A DNA stretch of 64,000 nt from Azospirillum sp. TSO35-2 (GTDB lineage Bacteria > Pseudomonadota > Alphaproteobacteria > Azospirillales > Azospirillaceae). The stretch's first letter is position 1; each line of letters starts with the position of its first letter. The position numbers and the translations under genes are program-made. Positions 9,089 to 18,116 of this stretch are shown here, piece after piece. The stretch spans positions 3,003,915-3,067,914 of the forward strand of contig NZ_LGRA01000021.1 in NCBI RefSeq assembly GCF_003116095.1, written 5' to 3'. Below the pieces are notes generated by a model. It was given only the letters and a program-made list of their open reading frames with translations, was not told the DNA's origin and searched no databases.

Positions 9089-9467
9089 GTGCCTTGTCTC
9101 TGGTCTGTCTTACGGAAATGGGCCGTGCGGGACGGGTCCGGGGGACAGGAACTGTAGCAAGGCGAAACCGGGCTGTCCCGTGTGGGAATGGGGGTGCTGC
9201 CCGGCCCGACCGCGTGACCCGCGCCACCGTCAACAGCGTGAAGGCGCCCATGGTGTCGGTATACGGCCGGTAGAAGGGGCGCCAGCCTCCCCCATGAACC
9301 TTTGGGCCGAATCCTCCCGCCGGGAGCGGAGGAGGGACCGCCATCGACATGGATTGCCGGCGAAGTTTCGTCGACCCGCTTGCCGTTGTCGACACCTACG
9401 TCGCACCATGGCATTCTCAGGTTGATCACAGTGGTAAGAACTCTCCACCGAAGAGGTTGCTCCGGCA
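9089..9467. other. Divergent intergenic region, no gene seen
   Basis: This 379-base gap between pepN (minus) and the lipoprotein gene (plus) should hold both promoters. I see no convincing coding frame, RNA or strong repeat. An imperfect hairpin (CCTCCCGCCGGGAGCGGAGG at about 9315-9334) is the only visible structure. Confidence 0.4.
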
Positions 9468-9986
9468 ATGTCCAAGCTTTTGATAACGGTTGCCGTGGGC
9501 TTATGCCTGATCGGCGGTCTCACGGGTTGTGCGACGCAGGGACAGAACCGATACAGCGCCCAGGACGTGGGCCGGGCGTCGGTCGTCGAGTTCGGGACGG
9601 TGGTCGCCGCCCGCCCGGTCGATATCCGTGGTCAGAACACCGGCGTCGGCGGCCTTGTCGGCGGGACGGCCGGCGGATTGGCCCTGTCGAACGTCGGCCG
9701 AGGCACCGGCAACGTCGCGGCGATCCTGGGCGGTGTCCTGGTGGGCGCGGCGATGGGCGCCATGGCCGAGCAGGCGGCGAGCGACCGTGTCGGGATCGAG
9801 TACACCGTCACCCTCGCCAACGGAAAGACCATCACCATCGTTCAGGATCAGGCGGCGGGCGACCGGGTGTTCAACCCGTCCGAGCGGGTGATGATCCAGG
9901 CCAACGGAACCTATCAGCGGGTGCTGCCCGCCGATCACCTGCCCAACCAGATCGCCCGGCCGCAGGGCATCAAGGTCGTCGATTGA
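9468..9986 (+). CDS. Outer-membrane lipoprotein, SlyB/Pcp glycine-zipper family
   Basis: A 172-residue lipoprotein with lipobox LTGC (lipidated Cys21). The middle (about 55-110) has the glycine-zipper two-TM pattern typical of SlyB/Pcp: VGGLVGGTAGGLALSNVGRG and ILGGVLVGAAMGAMAEQ, followed by a C-terminal beta domain (YTVTLANGKTITIVQDQ). In enterobacteria SlyB stabilises the outer membrane under PhoPQ control; here regulation is unknown. Monocistronic. Confidence 0.88.
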   Translation: MSKLLITVAVGLCLIGGLTGCATQGQNRYSAQDVGRASVVEFGTVVAARPVDIRGQNTGVGGLVGGTAGGLALSNVGRGTGNVAAILGGVLVGAAMGAMAEQAASDRVGIEYTVTLANGKTITIVQDQAAGDRVFNPSERVMIQANGTYQRVLPADHLPNQIARPQGIKVVD

Positions 9987-10047
9987 CCCCCTTCAGGATC
10001 AAAGAAAATATGACGAGACGTCTTGCCTGTCTCCTGCTGGCCGCCCT

Positions 10048-12519
10048 CTAAGCAATATCCTTGGTCTTGGCCACCTTGACGCTGAACATCGCGTGCAACT
10101 GCGACGGCGAAATCGGTTTGTGGAGCACGCTGATGTCGTCGGCCGCGGCCGCATCGGTGCACTCGCGTGTCGTCTCGCCCGTCAGCAGGATGGCCGGGAT
10201 GGGCGTGCCGAAGAGGGCGCGAATCCCACGGATCACCTCGACACCGCTTTTGCCATCGGGCAGCCGGTAGTCGGAAACGATGATGTGCGGCACCCGCTGG
10301 CTTCCCGGGAGCGCGGCCAACGCCTGCGGCCCGGAAATAAAGTCAGACACGTCGTACCCCCAGGACTCGATCAGCGTCTTCACGCCCAGTCGCACCAGTT
10401 CCTCGTCATCGACGACGACCACGAACCGGCCTTCCCCGCGAGCGATCGGGATCACCTCGGCCTCGGCGCGGCGCGCCACCGGGGCCACCGTCATGGGCAG
10501 GGTGACGATGAACGCCGATCCACGGCCGGGAACCGAACGCACCTCCACCGGATGATCCAGGAGGTCCGACAAGCGCTGGACGATCGCCAACCCCAGACCG
10601 AGGCCCTGTTTGCGGTCACGATGCTCGTTGGCAAGCTGTTGGAATTCCTCAAAGATGGCCTCCTGCTTGTCCGCCGGGATGCCGATGCCGGTGTCCTCCA
10701 CCTCAATCTGCAAGGCGGTGCCGAGCGGACGGCAGCGCACCAGCACGCTGCCGGTTTCGGTGAACTTCAAGGCGTTCTGGCACAGGTTGCGCAGCATCCG
10801 TGCCAGCAGGTTCGGGTCGCTGCGCACCGTGGCCGTGCAGCCGATGACGTGCCATTCCAAGCCCTTCGCCTCCGCCATCGGCTTGTATTCCGCTTCGATC
10901 TGGTCGAGCACGGTGGACATCGGGAATTCCGACACCTCGAACTTGACCGTACCGGCGTCCAGTTGAGAGATGTCGAGCAGACTGTCGAGCAGGCTCTTCA
11001 GCGCCCCCAGGGCTTCGTTGGCGTGTGAAAGCGTCCTCTCCGCCCCCGGCTTGACCCTCCCCTCCAGCGCGGAGAGCATGAAGAACAACGACTGCACCGG
11101 CTGCCGGATGTCGTGACTTGCCGCCGCAAGAAATTTGCTTTTCGAATGGTTTGCCCGCTCGGCCTCATTCTTGGCGGCCAGCAACGCCGCTTCGGTCTCG
11201 CGCTGCCCGGTGACGTCGGTGTTGGTGCCGAACCACAGCACGATGTTGCCGTCGCCATCGCGCAGGGGCAGGGCACGCGACAGGAACCATCGGTACCGAC
11301 CATCCTTCCCGCGCAACGGAAAGGTATCTTCCCATGGTTCACCGGTATCCCAGGACCACTGAAGGCGTTCGGCCACGCGCTCCAGGTGGTCGGGGTGATG
11401 AACCTGCTTCCAGCCCCCGCCTTCCATCTCGGCGAGTGTGGAGCCGGTGTAATCATGCCAGCGTTTGTTGTACCAGAAGATGTGGCCGTCCGGCCGTGCC
11501 ATCCACGCCAATTGCGGTATCGAGTCCGCCAAGGTGCGGAACTGCTGCTCGCTCTTGCGCTTCTCGGCTCCGATCTCCAGGTCGGCGACCCGTCGTTCCG
11601 CTTCCATGAGCCGTGTCGTCGAGCGCGCCATGGTCATGCCGACGACGACCGTCACGAGAAGGGCGGCGAAAGCACCACCGATGGACAAAGCCAGCATCCA
11701 ACGGCGTGGGGCGTCGAGGACCGTGACGGGCGCCGAGATCAACGCGGTCCAGCCGCTCAATTCGTGCCGTTTGGCGATCATGTAGACCGGATCGCCGTCG
11801 ACCGGCGTTGCCTGGAACAGCGCATCCCGACCACGCCGCGCCCCATCGAGCACGCTCTGGCTTGGAAGTTTGCCGATCAGGCCATCGCCTGGATTTGCCG
11901 AATTCGAGCGGGCAATGATCTTGCCGCCCCGATCCAGGAAGCCGATGCGGCCGCCCTCCGGCACCGGAAGTTCGTTCAGGACCTGATGCAGCTTCCAAGC
12001 GCGGACGACGGCCGATACCGTGTACGTGACGGCACCGTTGCGGATCACGGGCACACTGATCACGTAGTAGGGCTCCAGTGTGCGCTCGTTCGCCGGCTGG
12101 ACGCCACCCACGACCGGGTGCCCGCTGCGGAACACCATGGCGGCGTTCTGCGGATCAATCAGCGGCCGGGGAGGCGCCACCACCCCGGTTTGGGTGCTGG
12201 CAAGAAGCCGCCCTTCATCGGTGACGACAATGCTCGACCAACCCTCGTAGTTGGGAACGACCCGGCGTGCGAAGTCCATGAAGCCGGACAGGTTGCCGTC
12301 GTCCAAAGCGGTGGCGTTCGCCAATGCCGTAAGAACCGCGATCTCGCCGTCAAGTTGACGATTGAGCGCGGCAACCGTCGCGGTCGCCGTTTTCCCCAGC
12401 CTGTCCTCGACGGCCTTTTGCTCTTGCAAATTCAGGTAGTAGAGCACAGCCACCGCAAACACGATGAGCGGCAGCAAGAGCATCAGAATGCGGGCGGGCG
12501 CGTTGCGCTGGACGAACAT
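10048..12519 (-). CDS. Hybrid sensor histidine kinase/response regulator
   Basis: An 823-residue membrane kinase. Order: N-terminal TM helix (about 11-30), extracytoplasmic sensor of the double-Cache type (about 35-270), second TM (about 275-298), a PAS domain (about 320-440, with IPQLAWMARPDGHIFWYN), HisKA with phospho-His469 in the variant H-box ASHDIRQPVQ, HATPase (N-box LCQNALKF, DTGIGIP, GLGLGLAIV) and a C-terminal receiver with phospho-acceptor D750 (IVSDYRLPDG). The HDIRQ form marks a subgroup of alphaproteobacterial hybrid kinases. The periplasmic sensor suggests a small-molecule ligand. Base composition is somewhat lower in GC than its neighbours. The ligand and the output partner are unknown. 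Confidence 0.9.
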   Translation of the reverse strand: MFVQRNAPARILMLLLPLIVFAVAVLYYLNLQEQKAVEDRLGKTATATVAALNRQLDGEIAVLTALANATALDDGNLSGFMDFARRVVPNYEGWSSIVVTDEGRLLASTQTGVVAPPRPLIDPQNAAMVFRSGHPVVGGVQPANERTLEPYYVISVPVIRNGAVTYTVSAVVRAWKLHQVLNELPVPEGGRIGFLDRGGKIIARSNSANPGDGLIGKLPSQSVLDGARRGRDALFQATPVDGDPVYMIAKRHELSGWTALISAPVTVLDAPRRWMLALSIGGAFAALLVTVVVGMTMARSTTRLMEAERRVADLEIGAEKRKSEQQFRTLADSIPQLAWMARPDGHIFWYNKRWHDYTGSTLAEMEGGGWKQVHHPDHLERVAERLQWSWDTGEPWEDTFPLRGKDGRYRWFLSRALPLRDGDGNIVLWFGTNTDVTGQRETEAALLAAKNEAERANHSKSKFLAAASHDIRQPVQSLFFMLSALEGRVKPGAERTLSHANEALGALKSLLDSLLDISQLDAGTVKFEVSEFPMSTVLDQIEAEYKPMAEAKGLEWHVIGCTATVRSDPNLLARMLRNLCQNALKFTETGSVLVRCRPLGTALQIEVEDTGIGIPADKQEAIFEEFQQLANEHRDRKQGLGLGLAIVQRLSDLLDHPVEVRSVPGRGSAFIVTLPMTVAPVARRAEAEVIPIARGEGRFVVVVDDEELVRLGVKTLIESWGYDVSDFISGPQALAALPGSQRVPHIIVSDYRLPDGKSGVEVIRGIRALFGTPIPAILLTGETTRECTDAAAADDISVLHKPISPSQLHAMFSVKVAKTKDIA

Positions 12520-12882
12520 GAAGGCCCCATCTCCGGGCGGTTACGGTTCCGACAAAGCGCAACGTGCGTGTCGCTCCCGACTCACAATGTAACAACGTCT
12601 CGAGCCGGGAAAGGTGTTCGGCGACGACCAAAAAATAGAGCACCACCATCGGCCGCGCCGACGAACGCCGACGACCGAGCTGGAGCCGGGCACTTCGTCC
12701 ATCGACGGCGAGCGGGATGCTGGGCAGGGTGTGGCGGGACTGTGCGGATCAGGCTGAGCGCCCCGGAAGGGCCCCCTGAACGCGCCGTCACACGCGAACT
12801 GGCGAGGAGAACTGCCGACCGCGTGGAAGCACCGTGAGCGCAGGGGCGGGAGCAGCGGTTTCCCTCTGCTCTTGCGGGTCTT
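12520..12882. other. Upstream region of the hybrid kinase, no gene seen
   Basis: This 363-base gap between the kinase start and the tRNA 3' end carries no supported coding frame. It must include the kinase promoter (minus strand); no clear -35/-10 pair stands out. Slightly AT-richer near 12570-12650. Confidence 0.35.
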
Positions 12883-12972
12883 TGGCGGATGGGGTGGGAT
12901 TCGAACCCACGGTAGGCTTGCGCCTACGCCAGTTTTCAAGACTGGAGCCTTAAACCGCTCGGCCACCCATCC
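12883..12972 (-). tRNA. tRNA-Ser (anticodon UGA)
   Basis: A class II tRNA with long variable arm, 90 bases including an encoded CCA. The acceptor GGATGGG pairs with CCCATCC, the discriminator is G, the D-arm is GCCGAGCGGTTTAAGGC, the anticodon loop CTTGAAA gives UGA, and the T-arm contains GGTTCGAATCC. Reads UCA/UCG-type serine codons. Confidence 0.96.
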
Positions 12973-13043
12973 GTCCGGCAACGGGAGTAGCGAATGCGTC
13001 GGGGCGGGTCAAGCGTTGCGCGCATCGGCCGGCCGGGGATCGG

Positions 13044-13616
13044 TCAGTTCCGGATCGGGCGGCCCAGGGTGCGCAGGCGGCGCGTCGGCTTCGGGGGGGA
13101 GGGGCTTTCGGAGAAATCGGGCAGGCTGGGGGCGCGGTCGATCGTCTTGCGAATCAGGTCGGCGGTGGCGTCCAGATCCTCCATCACCTCAGGGGCGACA
13201 CGGTCGGCGTAGCGCGGGCCCAGCAGGCGGTCGCGAGTCTGTTCAATGGTGCGGAGTTCCGGTTCGAACAGTTCGCGGGCGCCGATCGGCAGCGCCTGGT
13301 CCTGGCGCATGCTGGAGAAATAGTTCCGCATCGCCCGCGCCAGCATAGTGGTCAGCAGCAGGTCCATCCGCTCGAACTCCGCGCGCAGATCGCTCAGCCG
13401 CGACTCGTCGACGCCGTGCAGGCGCTCTTCGGTCAGGGCGAACAGGGCGCGGATCTCCTCGATCTTCCGGCGGAAGTCGAGGAAGGAGGAGAAGCGGTCG
13501 TCGCCCATGTCGCGCTGGGCACGGTCGGCCAAGCCGGCGGCCTCGGTCGCTTGGCGCTCGATCGCCGCGAGCAGCCCCTTCACCTCGTCCCGGCTGTAGT
13601 CGCGCCCCCACGCCAT
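13044..13616 (-). CDS. Helical hypothetical protein
   Basis: A 190-residue soluble, strongly charged protein that is almost entirely alpha-helical (EVKGLLAAIERQATEAAGLA, FLDFRRKIEEIRALFAL, LRAEFERMDLLLTTMLARAM). The C-terminal ~25 residues are Pro/Arg-rich and probably disordered. No signal peptide, TM segment or recognisable active-site motif. It stands alone between the tRNA and xthA on the same strand as xthA. I do not recognise the family; a role in protein-protein interaction is plausible from the helices but unproven. Confidence 0.7.
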   Translation of the reverse strand: MAWGRDYSRDEVKGLLAAIERQATEAAGLADRAQRDMGDDRFSSFLDFRRKIEEIRALFALTEERLHGVDESRLSDLRAEFERMDLLLTTMLARAMRNYFSSMRQDQALPIGARELFEPELRTIEQTRDRLLGPRYADRVAPEVMEDLDATADLIRKTIDRAPSLPDFSESPSPPKPTRRLRTLGRPIRN

Positions 13617-13766
13617 GCCCGTCTGTCGCCCCCAATCCCGTCAGAACGGTGGTCGCACCGTCCGGCGCGCCATCCTAGAGATGGAAGTTTTAACAAAATG
13701 CTGTTGTTTCACCGATCCCACAGATGGGTGACCCCCCGGGGTGGTTCGGGGGCGGTTCCTGGGGGC

Positions 13767-14540
13767 TCAGGCGTCGCGCAGTTCCAGCACCACCGGCGTG
13801 TGGTCCGACGCCTTTTCCCCACCGCGCGGGCCGCGGTCGATGCTGCAGCCGGCCAGCCGGTCGGCCGCCTGGGGCGACAGCAGGAAATGGTCGATGCGCA
13901 GGCCCAGGTCACGCGGCCAGCTGCCGGCCTGATAGTCCCAGAAGGTGTAGGCGTGGTCGTCGTCGTGCAGCGCGCGATAGGCCTCGGTCAGGCCGAGATT
14001 CAGCAGGGCGCGGAACCTGGCGCGCGACTCCGGGCGGAACAGCGCGTCGCCGGCAAAGGCCTGCGGCGAGAAGACGTCGCGCGCCTCGGGGATGATGTTG
14101 TAGTCGCCGCCCAGCACGACCGGGATCTCCTGCGTCAGCAAATCGCGGGCATGGGCGTACAACCGATCCATCCAGCGGAGCTTGTAGGCAAACTTCTCGC
14201 CCGGCACCGGGTTGCCGTTCGGCAGGTAGAGCGAGGCGATGCGCACGCCGGCCACCGTCGCCTCGACATAGCGGGCCTGTTCGTCCTCCGGCTCGCCGGG
14301 CAGGCGGGTCAGCACATCCTCCGCCGGGGACTTCGACAGCAGGGCGACGCCGTTGTAGGCCTTCTGCCCGACCGCCTCGACGTGATAGCCGAGTTCCTCG
14401 AACGCCGCGCGGGGGAAGGCGGCGGTCTCGCATTTGATTTCCTGGAAGAGCGCGACGTCCGGGGACACCGCGCGCAGCCAGTCGGTGATCAGCGGAAGGC
14501 GGGCCTTCGCCGAGTTGACGTTCCAGGTGGCGATCTTCAC
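13767..14540 (-). CDS. xthA: Exodeoxyribonuclease III (AP endonuclease)
   Basis: A 257-residue EEP-fold nuclease with AP-endonuclease and 3'-5' exonuclease activity, for base-excision repair. The N-terminus MKIATWNVNSAKAR includes metal-ligand Asn7, the catalytic Glu34 is in FQEIKCE, the middle motif is LGGDYNI, DHFLLSP is near the C-terminus and the catalytic His247 is in SDHTPVV. Length is typical (E. coli 268). Starts 28 bases after the erpA stop, so the two are probably cotranscribed. Confidence 0.95.
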   Translation of the reverse strand: MKIATWNVNSAKARLPLITDWLRAVSPDVALFQEIKCETAAFPRAAFEELGYHVEAVGQKAYNGVALLSKSPAEDVLTRLPGEPEDEQARYVEATVAGVRIASLYLPNGNPVPGEKFAYKLRWMDRLYAHARDLLTQEIPVVLGGDYNIIPEARDVFSPQAFAGDALFRPESRARFRALLNLGLTEAYRALHDDDHAYTFWDYQAGSWPRDLGLRIDHFLLSPQAADRLAGCSIDRGPRGGEKASDHTPVVLELRDA

Positions 14541-14568
14541 GAAATGGCCTGCCTTTGCGCGTTGCTTC

Positions 14569-14946
14569 TTATACGGCGAACGAGTTGCCGCAGCCGCAGG
14601 ACGCGGTCGCGTTGGGGTTCTTGATCTGGAAGGCGGCGCCCATCAGGTCCTCGACATAGTCGAGCGTCGCGCCGGCCAGCAGGTCGAGCGAGGCGTCGTC
14701 GGTCACGATGCGGGTGCCGTTCTTCTCGAAGACATGATCGTCCTCGCCGGCGGTGTCGTCGAAACCGAAGCCGTACTGGAAGCCGGAGCAGCCGCCGCCG
14801 GACACCGTCAGGCGCAGCATCAGGGCCGGGTTGCCCTCCTGTTCGATCAGGAAGGCGACGCGCTTGGCGGCGCTGTCGCTGACGCCCAGGATGCGGGGCG
14901 GCGTTTCGGCGGCAATCGCGCTGTCGGGAATCGCGGTGTCGGGCAT
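14569..14946 (-). CDS. erpA: Iron-sulfur cluster insertion protein ErpA (A-type carrier)
   Basis: A 125-residue A-type carrier that passes Fe-S clusters to apo-enzymes. The three ligand cysteines are C53 (in SGGGCSGFQYGF) and C117 and C119 (in CGCGNSFAV). The N-terminal ~18 residues are an extension. The GCSGFQYGF and QIKNPNA pattern fits ErpA better than IscA, though the subfamily cannot be fixed by eye. Divergent from dgt, a synteny seen widely in alphaproteobacteria. Confidence 0.93.
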   Translation of the reverse strand: MPDTAIPDSAIAAETPPRILGVSDSAAKRVAFLIEQEGNPALMLRLTVSGGGCSGFQYGFGFDDTAGEDDHVFEKNGTRIVTDDASLDLLAGATLDYVEDLMGAAFQIKNPNATASCGCGNSFAV

Positions 14947-15090
14947 GGGGAAACGCCTCTGTTGCGATGCGGGAGTTTAGAATGAATGTAAGGGCGAACG
15001 GGTCCCACGTCAAAGATCCCCGCAGACGGTCGGGGGCATAGCACGCCTTCGCCGTTGCACCCGCGTCCCCCCATCGGTAGTGTCCGCCCC

Positions 15091-16305
15091 ATGACGGCGG
15101 ATTTTTTCCACGATCGGCTGGCCCCCTATGGCTGCAACCCGGCGGACACGCGCGGGCGGCTGGCCGCGGAGCCGGAAAGCCCGACGCGCTCGTGCTACCA
15201 GCGCGACCGCGACCGCATCGTGCATTCCGGGGCCTTCCGCCGGCTGAAGCACAAGACGCAGGTCTTCGTCTACCACGAGGGCGACTATTACCGCACCCGG
15301 CTGACCCACAGCCTGGAGGTGGCGCAGATCGCCCGTTCCATCAGCCGCACGCTGGGCCTGAACGAGGATCTGGCGGAGGCGGTGGCACTTGCCCACGACC
15401 TCGGCCACACTCCCTTCGGCCATGCCGGGGAAGAGGCGCTGAACGTCTGCATGGAGCCGTTCGGCGGCTTTGCCCACAACGACCAGACCCTGCGCATCCT
15501 GACCCGGCTGGAGCGCCGCTACGCCGAGTTCGACGGGCTGAACCTGACCTGGGAAGCGCTGGAGGGCGTGGTCAAGCACAACGGTCCGCTGCTGCCGCCC
15601 CCCGGATCGCCACTGCCGCCCGGCCTGCGCCTGCCGACCACCATCGCCGGTTTCCAGGACGTCTGGGATCTGGAGTTGCACACCAACCCGGGGGCCGAGG
15701 CCCAGGTGGCGGCGCTGGCCGACGACATCGCCTACAACAACCACGACATCGACGACGGGCTGCGCGCCGGTCTGTTCGGCGTCGACGAGGTGGCCGAGCT
15801 GCCGCTGGTCGGCCCGATCGTCCGCGACGTGGCCGACCGCTACCCGGGGCTGGACCGCTCGCGCCTGATCCACGAGACGGTGCGGCGGATGATCAACGCC
15901 ATGGTCGTCGACCTGATGACCGAGACGCGGCGCCGGCTGGCCGAACACCGGCCCGGCAGCGCGGCGGAGGTGCGGGCGCTGCCGCTGCCGGTGGTGTGCT
16001 TCTCCGACGCCATGCTGGAGGCGCAACGGCCGTTGCGCGCCTTCCTGCGCCAGCGCATGTACCGCCACTACCGCGTCAACCGCGAGATGAGCAAGTGCAA
16101 GCGCGTGGTCCACGCCCTGTTCCAGCTGTTCATGGACGAACCCAACACCCTGCCGACCGAATGGCAGCGCGACATCGCCACCGGCGGCGGCGACACCGAC
16201 CTTGTGGTCCGTGCCCGCCATGTGGCCGACTACATCGCCGGCATGACCGACCGCTACGCGCTGGCCGAGCATGACCGGCTGTTCGACCTGCACGTGAAGA
16301 CCTGA
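15091..16305 (+). CDS. dgt: Deoxyguanosinetriphosphate triphosphohydrolase-like protein
   Basis: A 404-residue HD-domain enzyme hydrolysing dNTPs to deoxynucleosides and triphosphate. Motifs: SGAFRRLKHKTQVF (nucleotide-binding), H in RLTHSLEVAQIAR, the metal HD pair in ALAHDLGHTPFGHAGE, and the distal Asp in DDIAYNNHDIDDG. The ATG at 15091 is preferred over the one 36 bases upstream because homologues begin close to the DRLAPYG segment; no strong ribosome-binding site distinguishes them. First gene of a plus-strand run with argS. Confidence 0.93.
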   Translation: MTADFFHDRLAPYGCNPADTRGRLAAEPESPTRSCYQRDRDRIVHSGAFRRLKHKTQVFVYHEGDYYRTRLTHSLEVAQIARSISRTLGLNEDLAEAVALAHDLGHTPFGHAGEEALNVCMEPFGGFAHNDQTLRILTRLERRYAEFDGLNLTWEALEGVVKHNGPLLPPPGSPLPPGLRLPTTIAGFQDVWDLELHTNPGAEAQVAALADDIAYNNHDIDDGLRAGLFGVDEVAELPLVGPIVRDVADRYPGLDRSRLIHETVRRMINAMVVDLMTETRRRLAEHRPGSAAEVRALPLPVVCFSDAMLEAQRPLRAFLRQRMYRHYRVNREMSKCKRVVHALFQLFMDEPNTLPTEWQRDIATGGGDTDLVVRARHVADYIAGMTDRYALAEHDRLFDLHVKT

Positions 16306-16355
16306 CCACCCCAGCCCTCCATACGTTAAGCCCCTGAAAGCCAAGACCTAAGACG

Positions 16356-18116
16356 ATGAATATTTTCAAGGCCTTCGAGACCGATATTCGCAAGCTGCTG
16401 GAAGAGCTGGCCGCCGAGGGTGCGATCCCGGCCGGGCTGGACGGCAGCCGTCTGACGGTCGAGCCGCCGCGCGAGGCGTCGCATGGCGACCTGTCCACCA
16501 ACGCCGCGATGATCCTGGCCAAACCGGCGAAGATGGCGCCGCGCGCCCTGGCGGAACTGCTGGTGGCCAAGCTGAAGGGGCGGCCGGACGTCGCCTCGGT
16601 CGAGATCGCCGGTCCGGGCTTCGTCAACCTGCGCCTGACGGCCGACGTCTGGCGCGACCGCATCCGCGACGTGCTGAACGCCGGAACCGCCTATGGCGAC
16701 AGCGACCTGGGCGGCAAGGCGCCGGTCAATGTGGAGTATGTGTCGGCCAACCCGACCGGCCCGCTGCACGCCGCCCACGGCCGCGGCGCGGTGTTCGGCG
16801 ACGCGCTGGCGGCGCTGCTGGAGAAGGCCGGCTACGCCGTCAGCCGCGAGTACTACATCAACGACGCCGGCGCCCAGGTCGATGTGCTGGGACGGTCGAC
16901 CCACATCCGCTACCGCGAGGCGCTGGGCGAGGAGGTCGGCGAGATCCCGGCCGGCCTCTATCCCGGCGAATACCTGAAGGAGGTCGGTCAGGCCCTGGCG
17001 GCGCGCGACGGCGACCGCTGGGTCGGCAAGGGCGAGGCCGAATGGCTGCCGGCCTGCCGCGACTTCGCCATCGCCATGATCATGGAGTGGATCAAGGAGG
17101 ATCTGGGCGCCCTCGGTGTCAAGATGGACGTCTACAGCAGCGAACGCGCGCTGGTCACCGCCGGGGCGGTCGACACGGCGCTGGCGGCGCTGGAGGCCCG
17201 CGGCCTGATCTACACCGGCGTGCTGGAGCCGCCGAAGGGCAAGAAGCCCGACGATTGGGAGCCGCGGCCGCAAACCCTGTTCAAGTCCACCGACTTCGGC
17301 GACGACGTTGACAGGCCGTTGAAGAAGTCGGACGGCTCCTTCACCTACTTCTCGAACGACATCGCCTATCACTTTGATAAATATAAGCGCGGCTTCACCA
17401 GCCTGATCGATGTCTGGGGCGCCGACCATGGCGGCTACGTCAAGCGCATGCAGTCGGCCACCACGGCGGTGACCGAGGGCAAGGCGTCGCTGGACGTCAA
17501 GCTGTGCCAGTTGGTCCACCTGATGCAGAACGGCCAGCCGGTGAAGATGTCGAAGCGCGCCGGCACCTTCGTGACGCTGCGGGACGTGATCGACCAGGTC
17601 GGCCGCGACGTCGTCCGCTTCATCATGCTGACCCGGCGCAACGACCAGACGCTGGATTTCGACTTCGCCAAGGTGACGGAGCAGTCGAAGGACAACCCCG
17701 TCTTCTACGTGCAGTACGCCCACGCCCGCTGCCGGTCGGTCCTGCGCCACGCCGCCGCGTCGCTGCCGCAGCTCGACCAGGCACCGGCCGCCTTGGCCGC
17801 CGCGGCGAACCTCGCCCGCCTCGACAGCGAGGAGGAGATGACTCTGGCCAAGCGCATGGCGACTTGGCCGCGTGTGGTCGAGGCGGCGGCGGAAGCGCAC
17901 GAGCCGCACCGCATCGCCTTCTTCCTCTACGATCTGGCCAGCGATTTCCACGCGCTGTGGAACCGGGGCCGCGACGACACCTCGCTGCGCTTCCTGATCG
18001 ATGGCGACGCGGAGCTGACGACCGCCCGGCTGGCGCTGATCGCGGCGGTGGCGACGGTCATCGCCTCGGGTCTGGCGGTCATGGGTGTTGAGCCGGTGGA
18101 GGAACTGCGTTCATGA
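16356..18116 (+). CDS. argS: Arginyl-tRNA synthetase
   Basis: A 586-residue class I aminoacyl-tRNA synthetase charging tRNA-Arg. N-terminal Arg-tRNA-synthetase domain (residues 1-90), the HIGH-type signature in SANPTGPLHAAHGRG, the KMSK loop KMSKRAGTFVTL, and the C-terminal DALR anticodon-binding domain. Typical length. Its stop overlaps the next start by four bases (ATGA), showing translational coupling with the SPOR protein gene. Confidence 0.97.
   Translation: MNIFKAFETDIRKLLEELAAEGAIPAGLDGSRLTVEPPREASHGDLSTNAAMILAKPAKMAPRALAELLVAKLKGRPDVASVEIAGPGFVNLRLTADVWRDRIRDVLNAGTAYGDSDLGGKAPVNVEYVSANPTGPLHAAHGRGAVFGDALAALLEKAGYAVSREYYINDAGAQVDVLGRSTHIRYREALGEEVGEIPAGLYPGEYLKEVGQALAARDGDRWVGKGEAEWLPACRDFAIAMIMEWIKEDLGALGVKMDVYSSERALVTAGAVDTALAALEARGLIYTGVLEPPKGKKPDDWEPRPQTLFKSTDFGDDVDRPLKKSDGSFTYFSNDIAYHFDKYKRGFTSLIDVWGADHGGYVKRMQSATTAVTEGKASLDVKLCQLVHLMQNGQPVKMSKRAGTFVTLRDVIDQVGRDVVRFIMLTRRNDQTLDFDFAKVTEQSKDNPVFYVQYAHARCRSVLRHAAASLPQLDQAPAALAAAANLARLDSEEEMTLAKRMATWPRVVEAAAEAHEPHRIAFFLYDLASDFHALWNRGRDDTSLRFLIDGDAELTTARLALIAAVATVIASGLAVMGVEPVEELRS

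Noticed and set aside
6659..9157. Long open frame antisense to pepN (over 800 codons)
   Set aside because: GC-rich codon usage leaves the complementary frame open. The product is rich in Arg, Gly, His and Val without domains, while the minus strand encodes an intact aminopeptidase.
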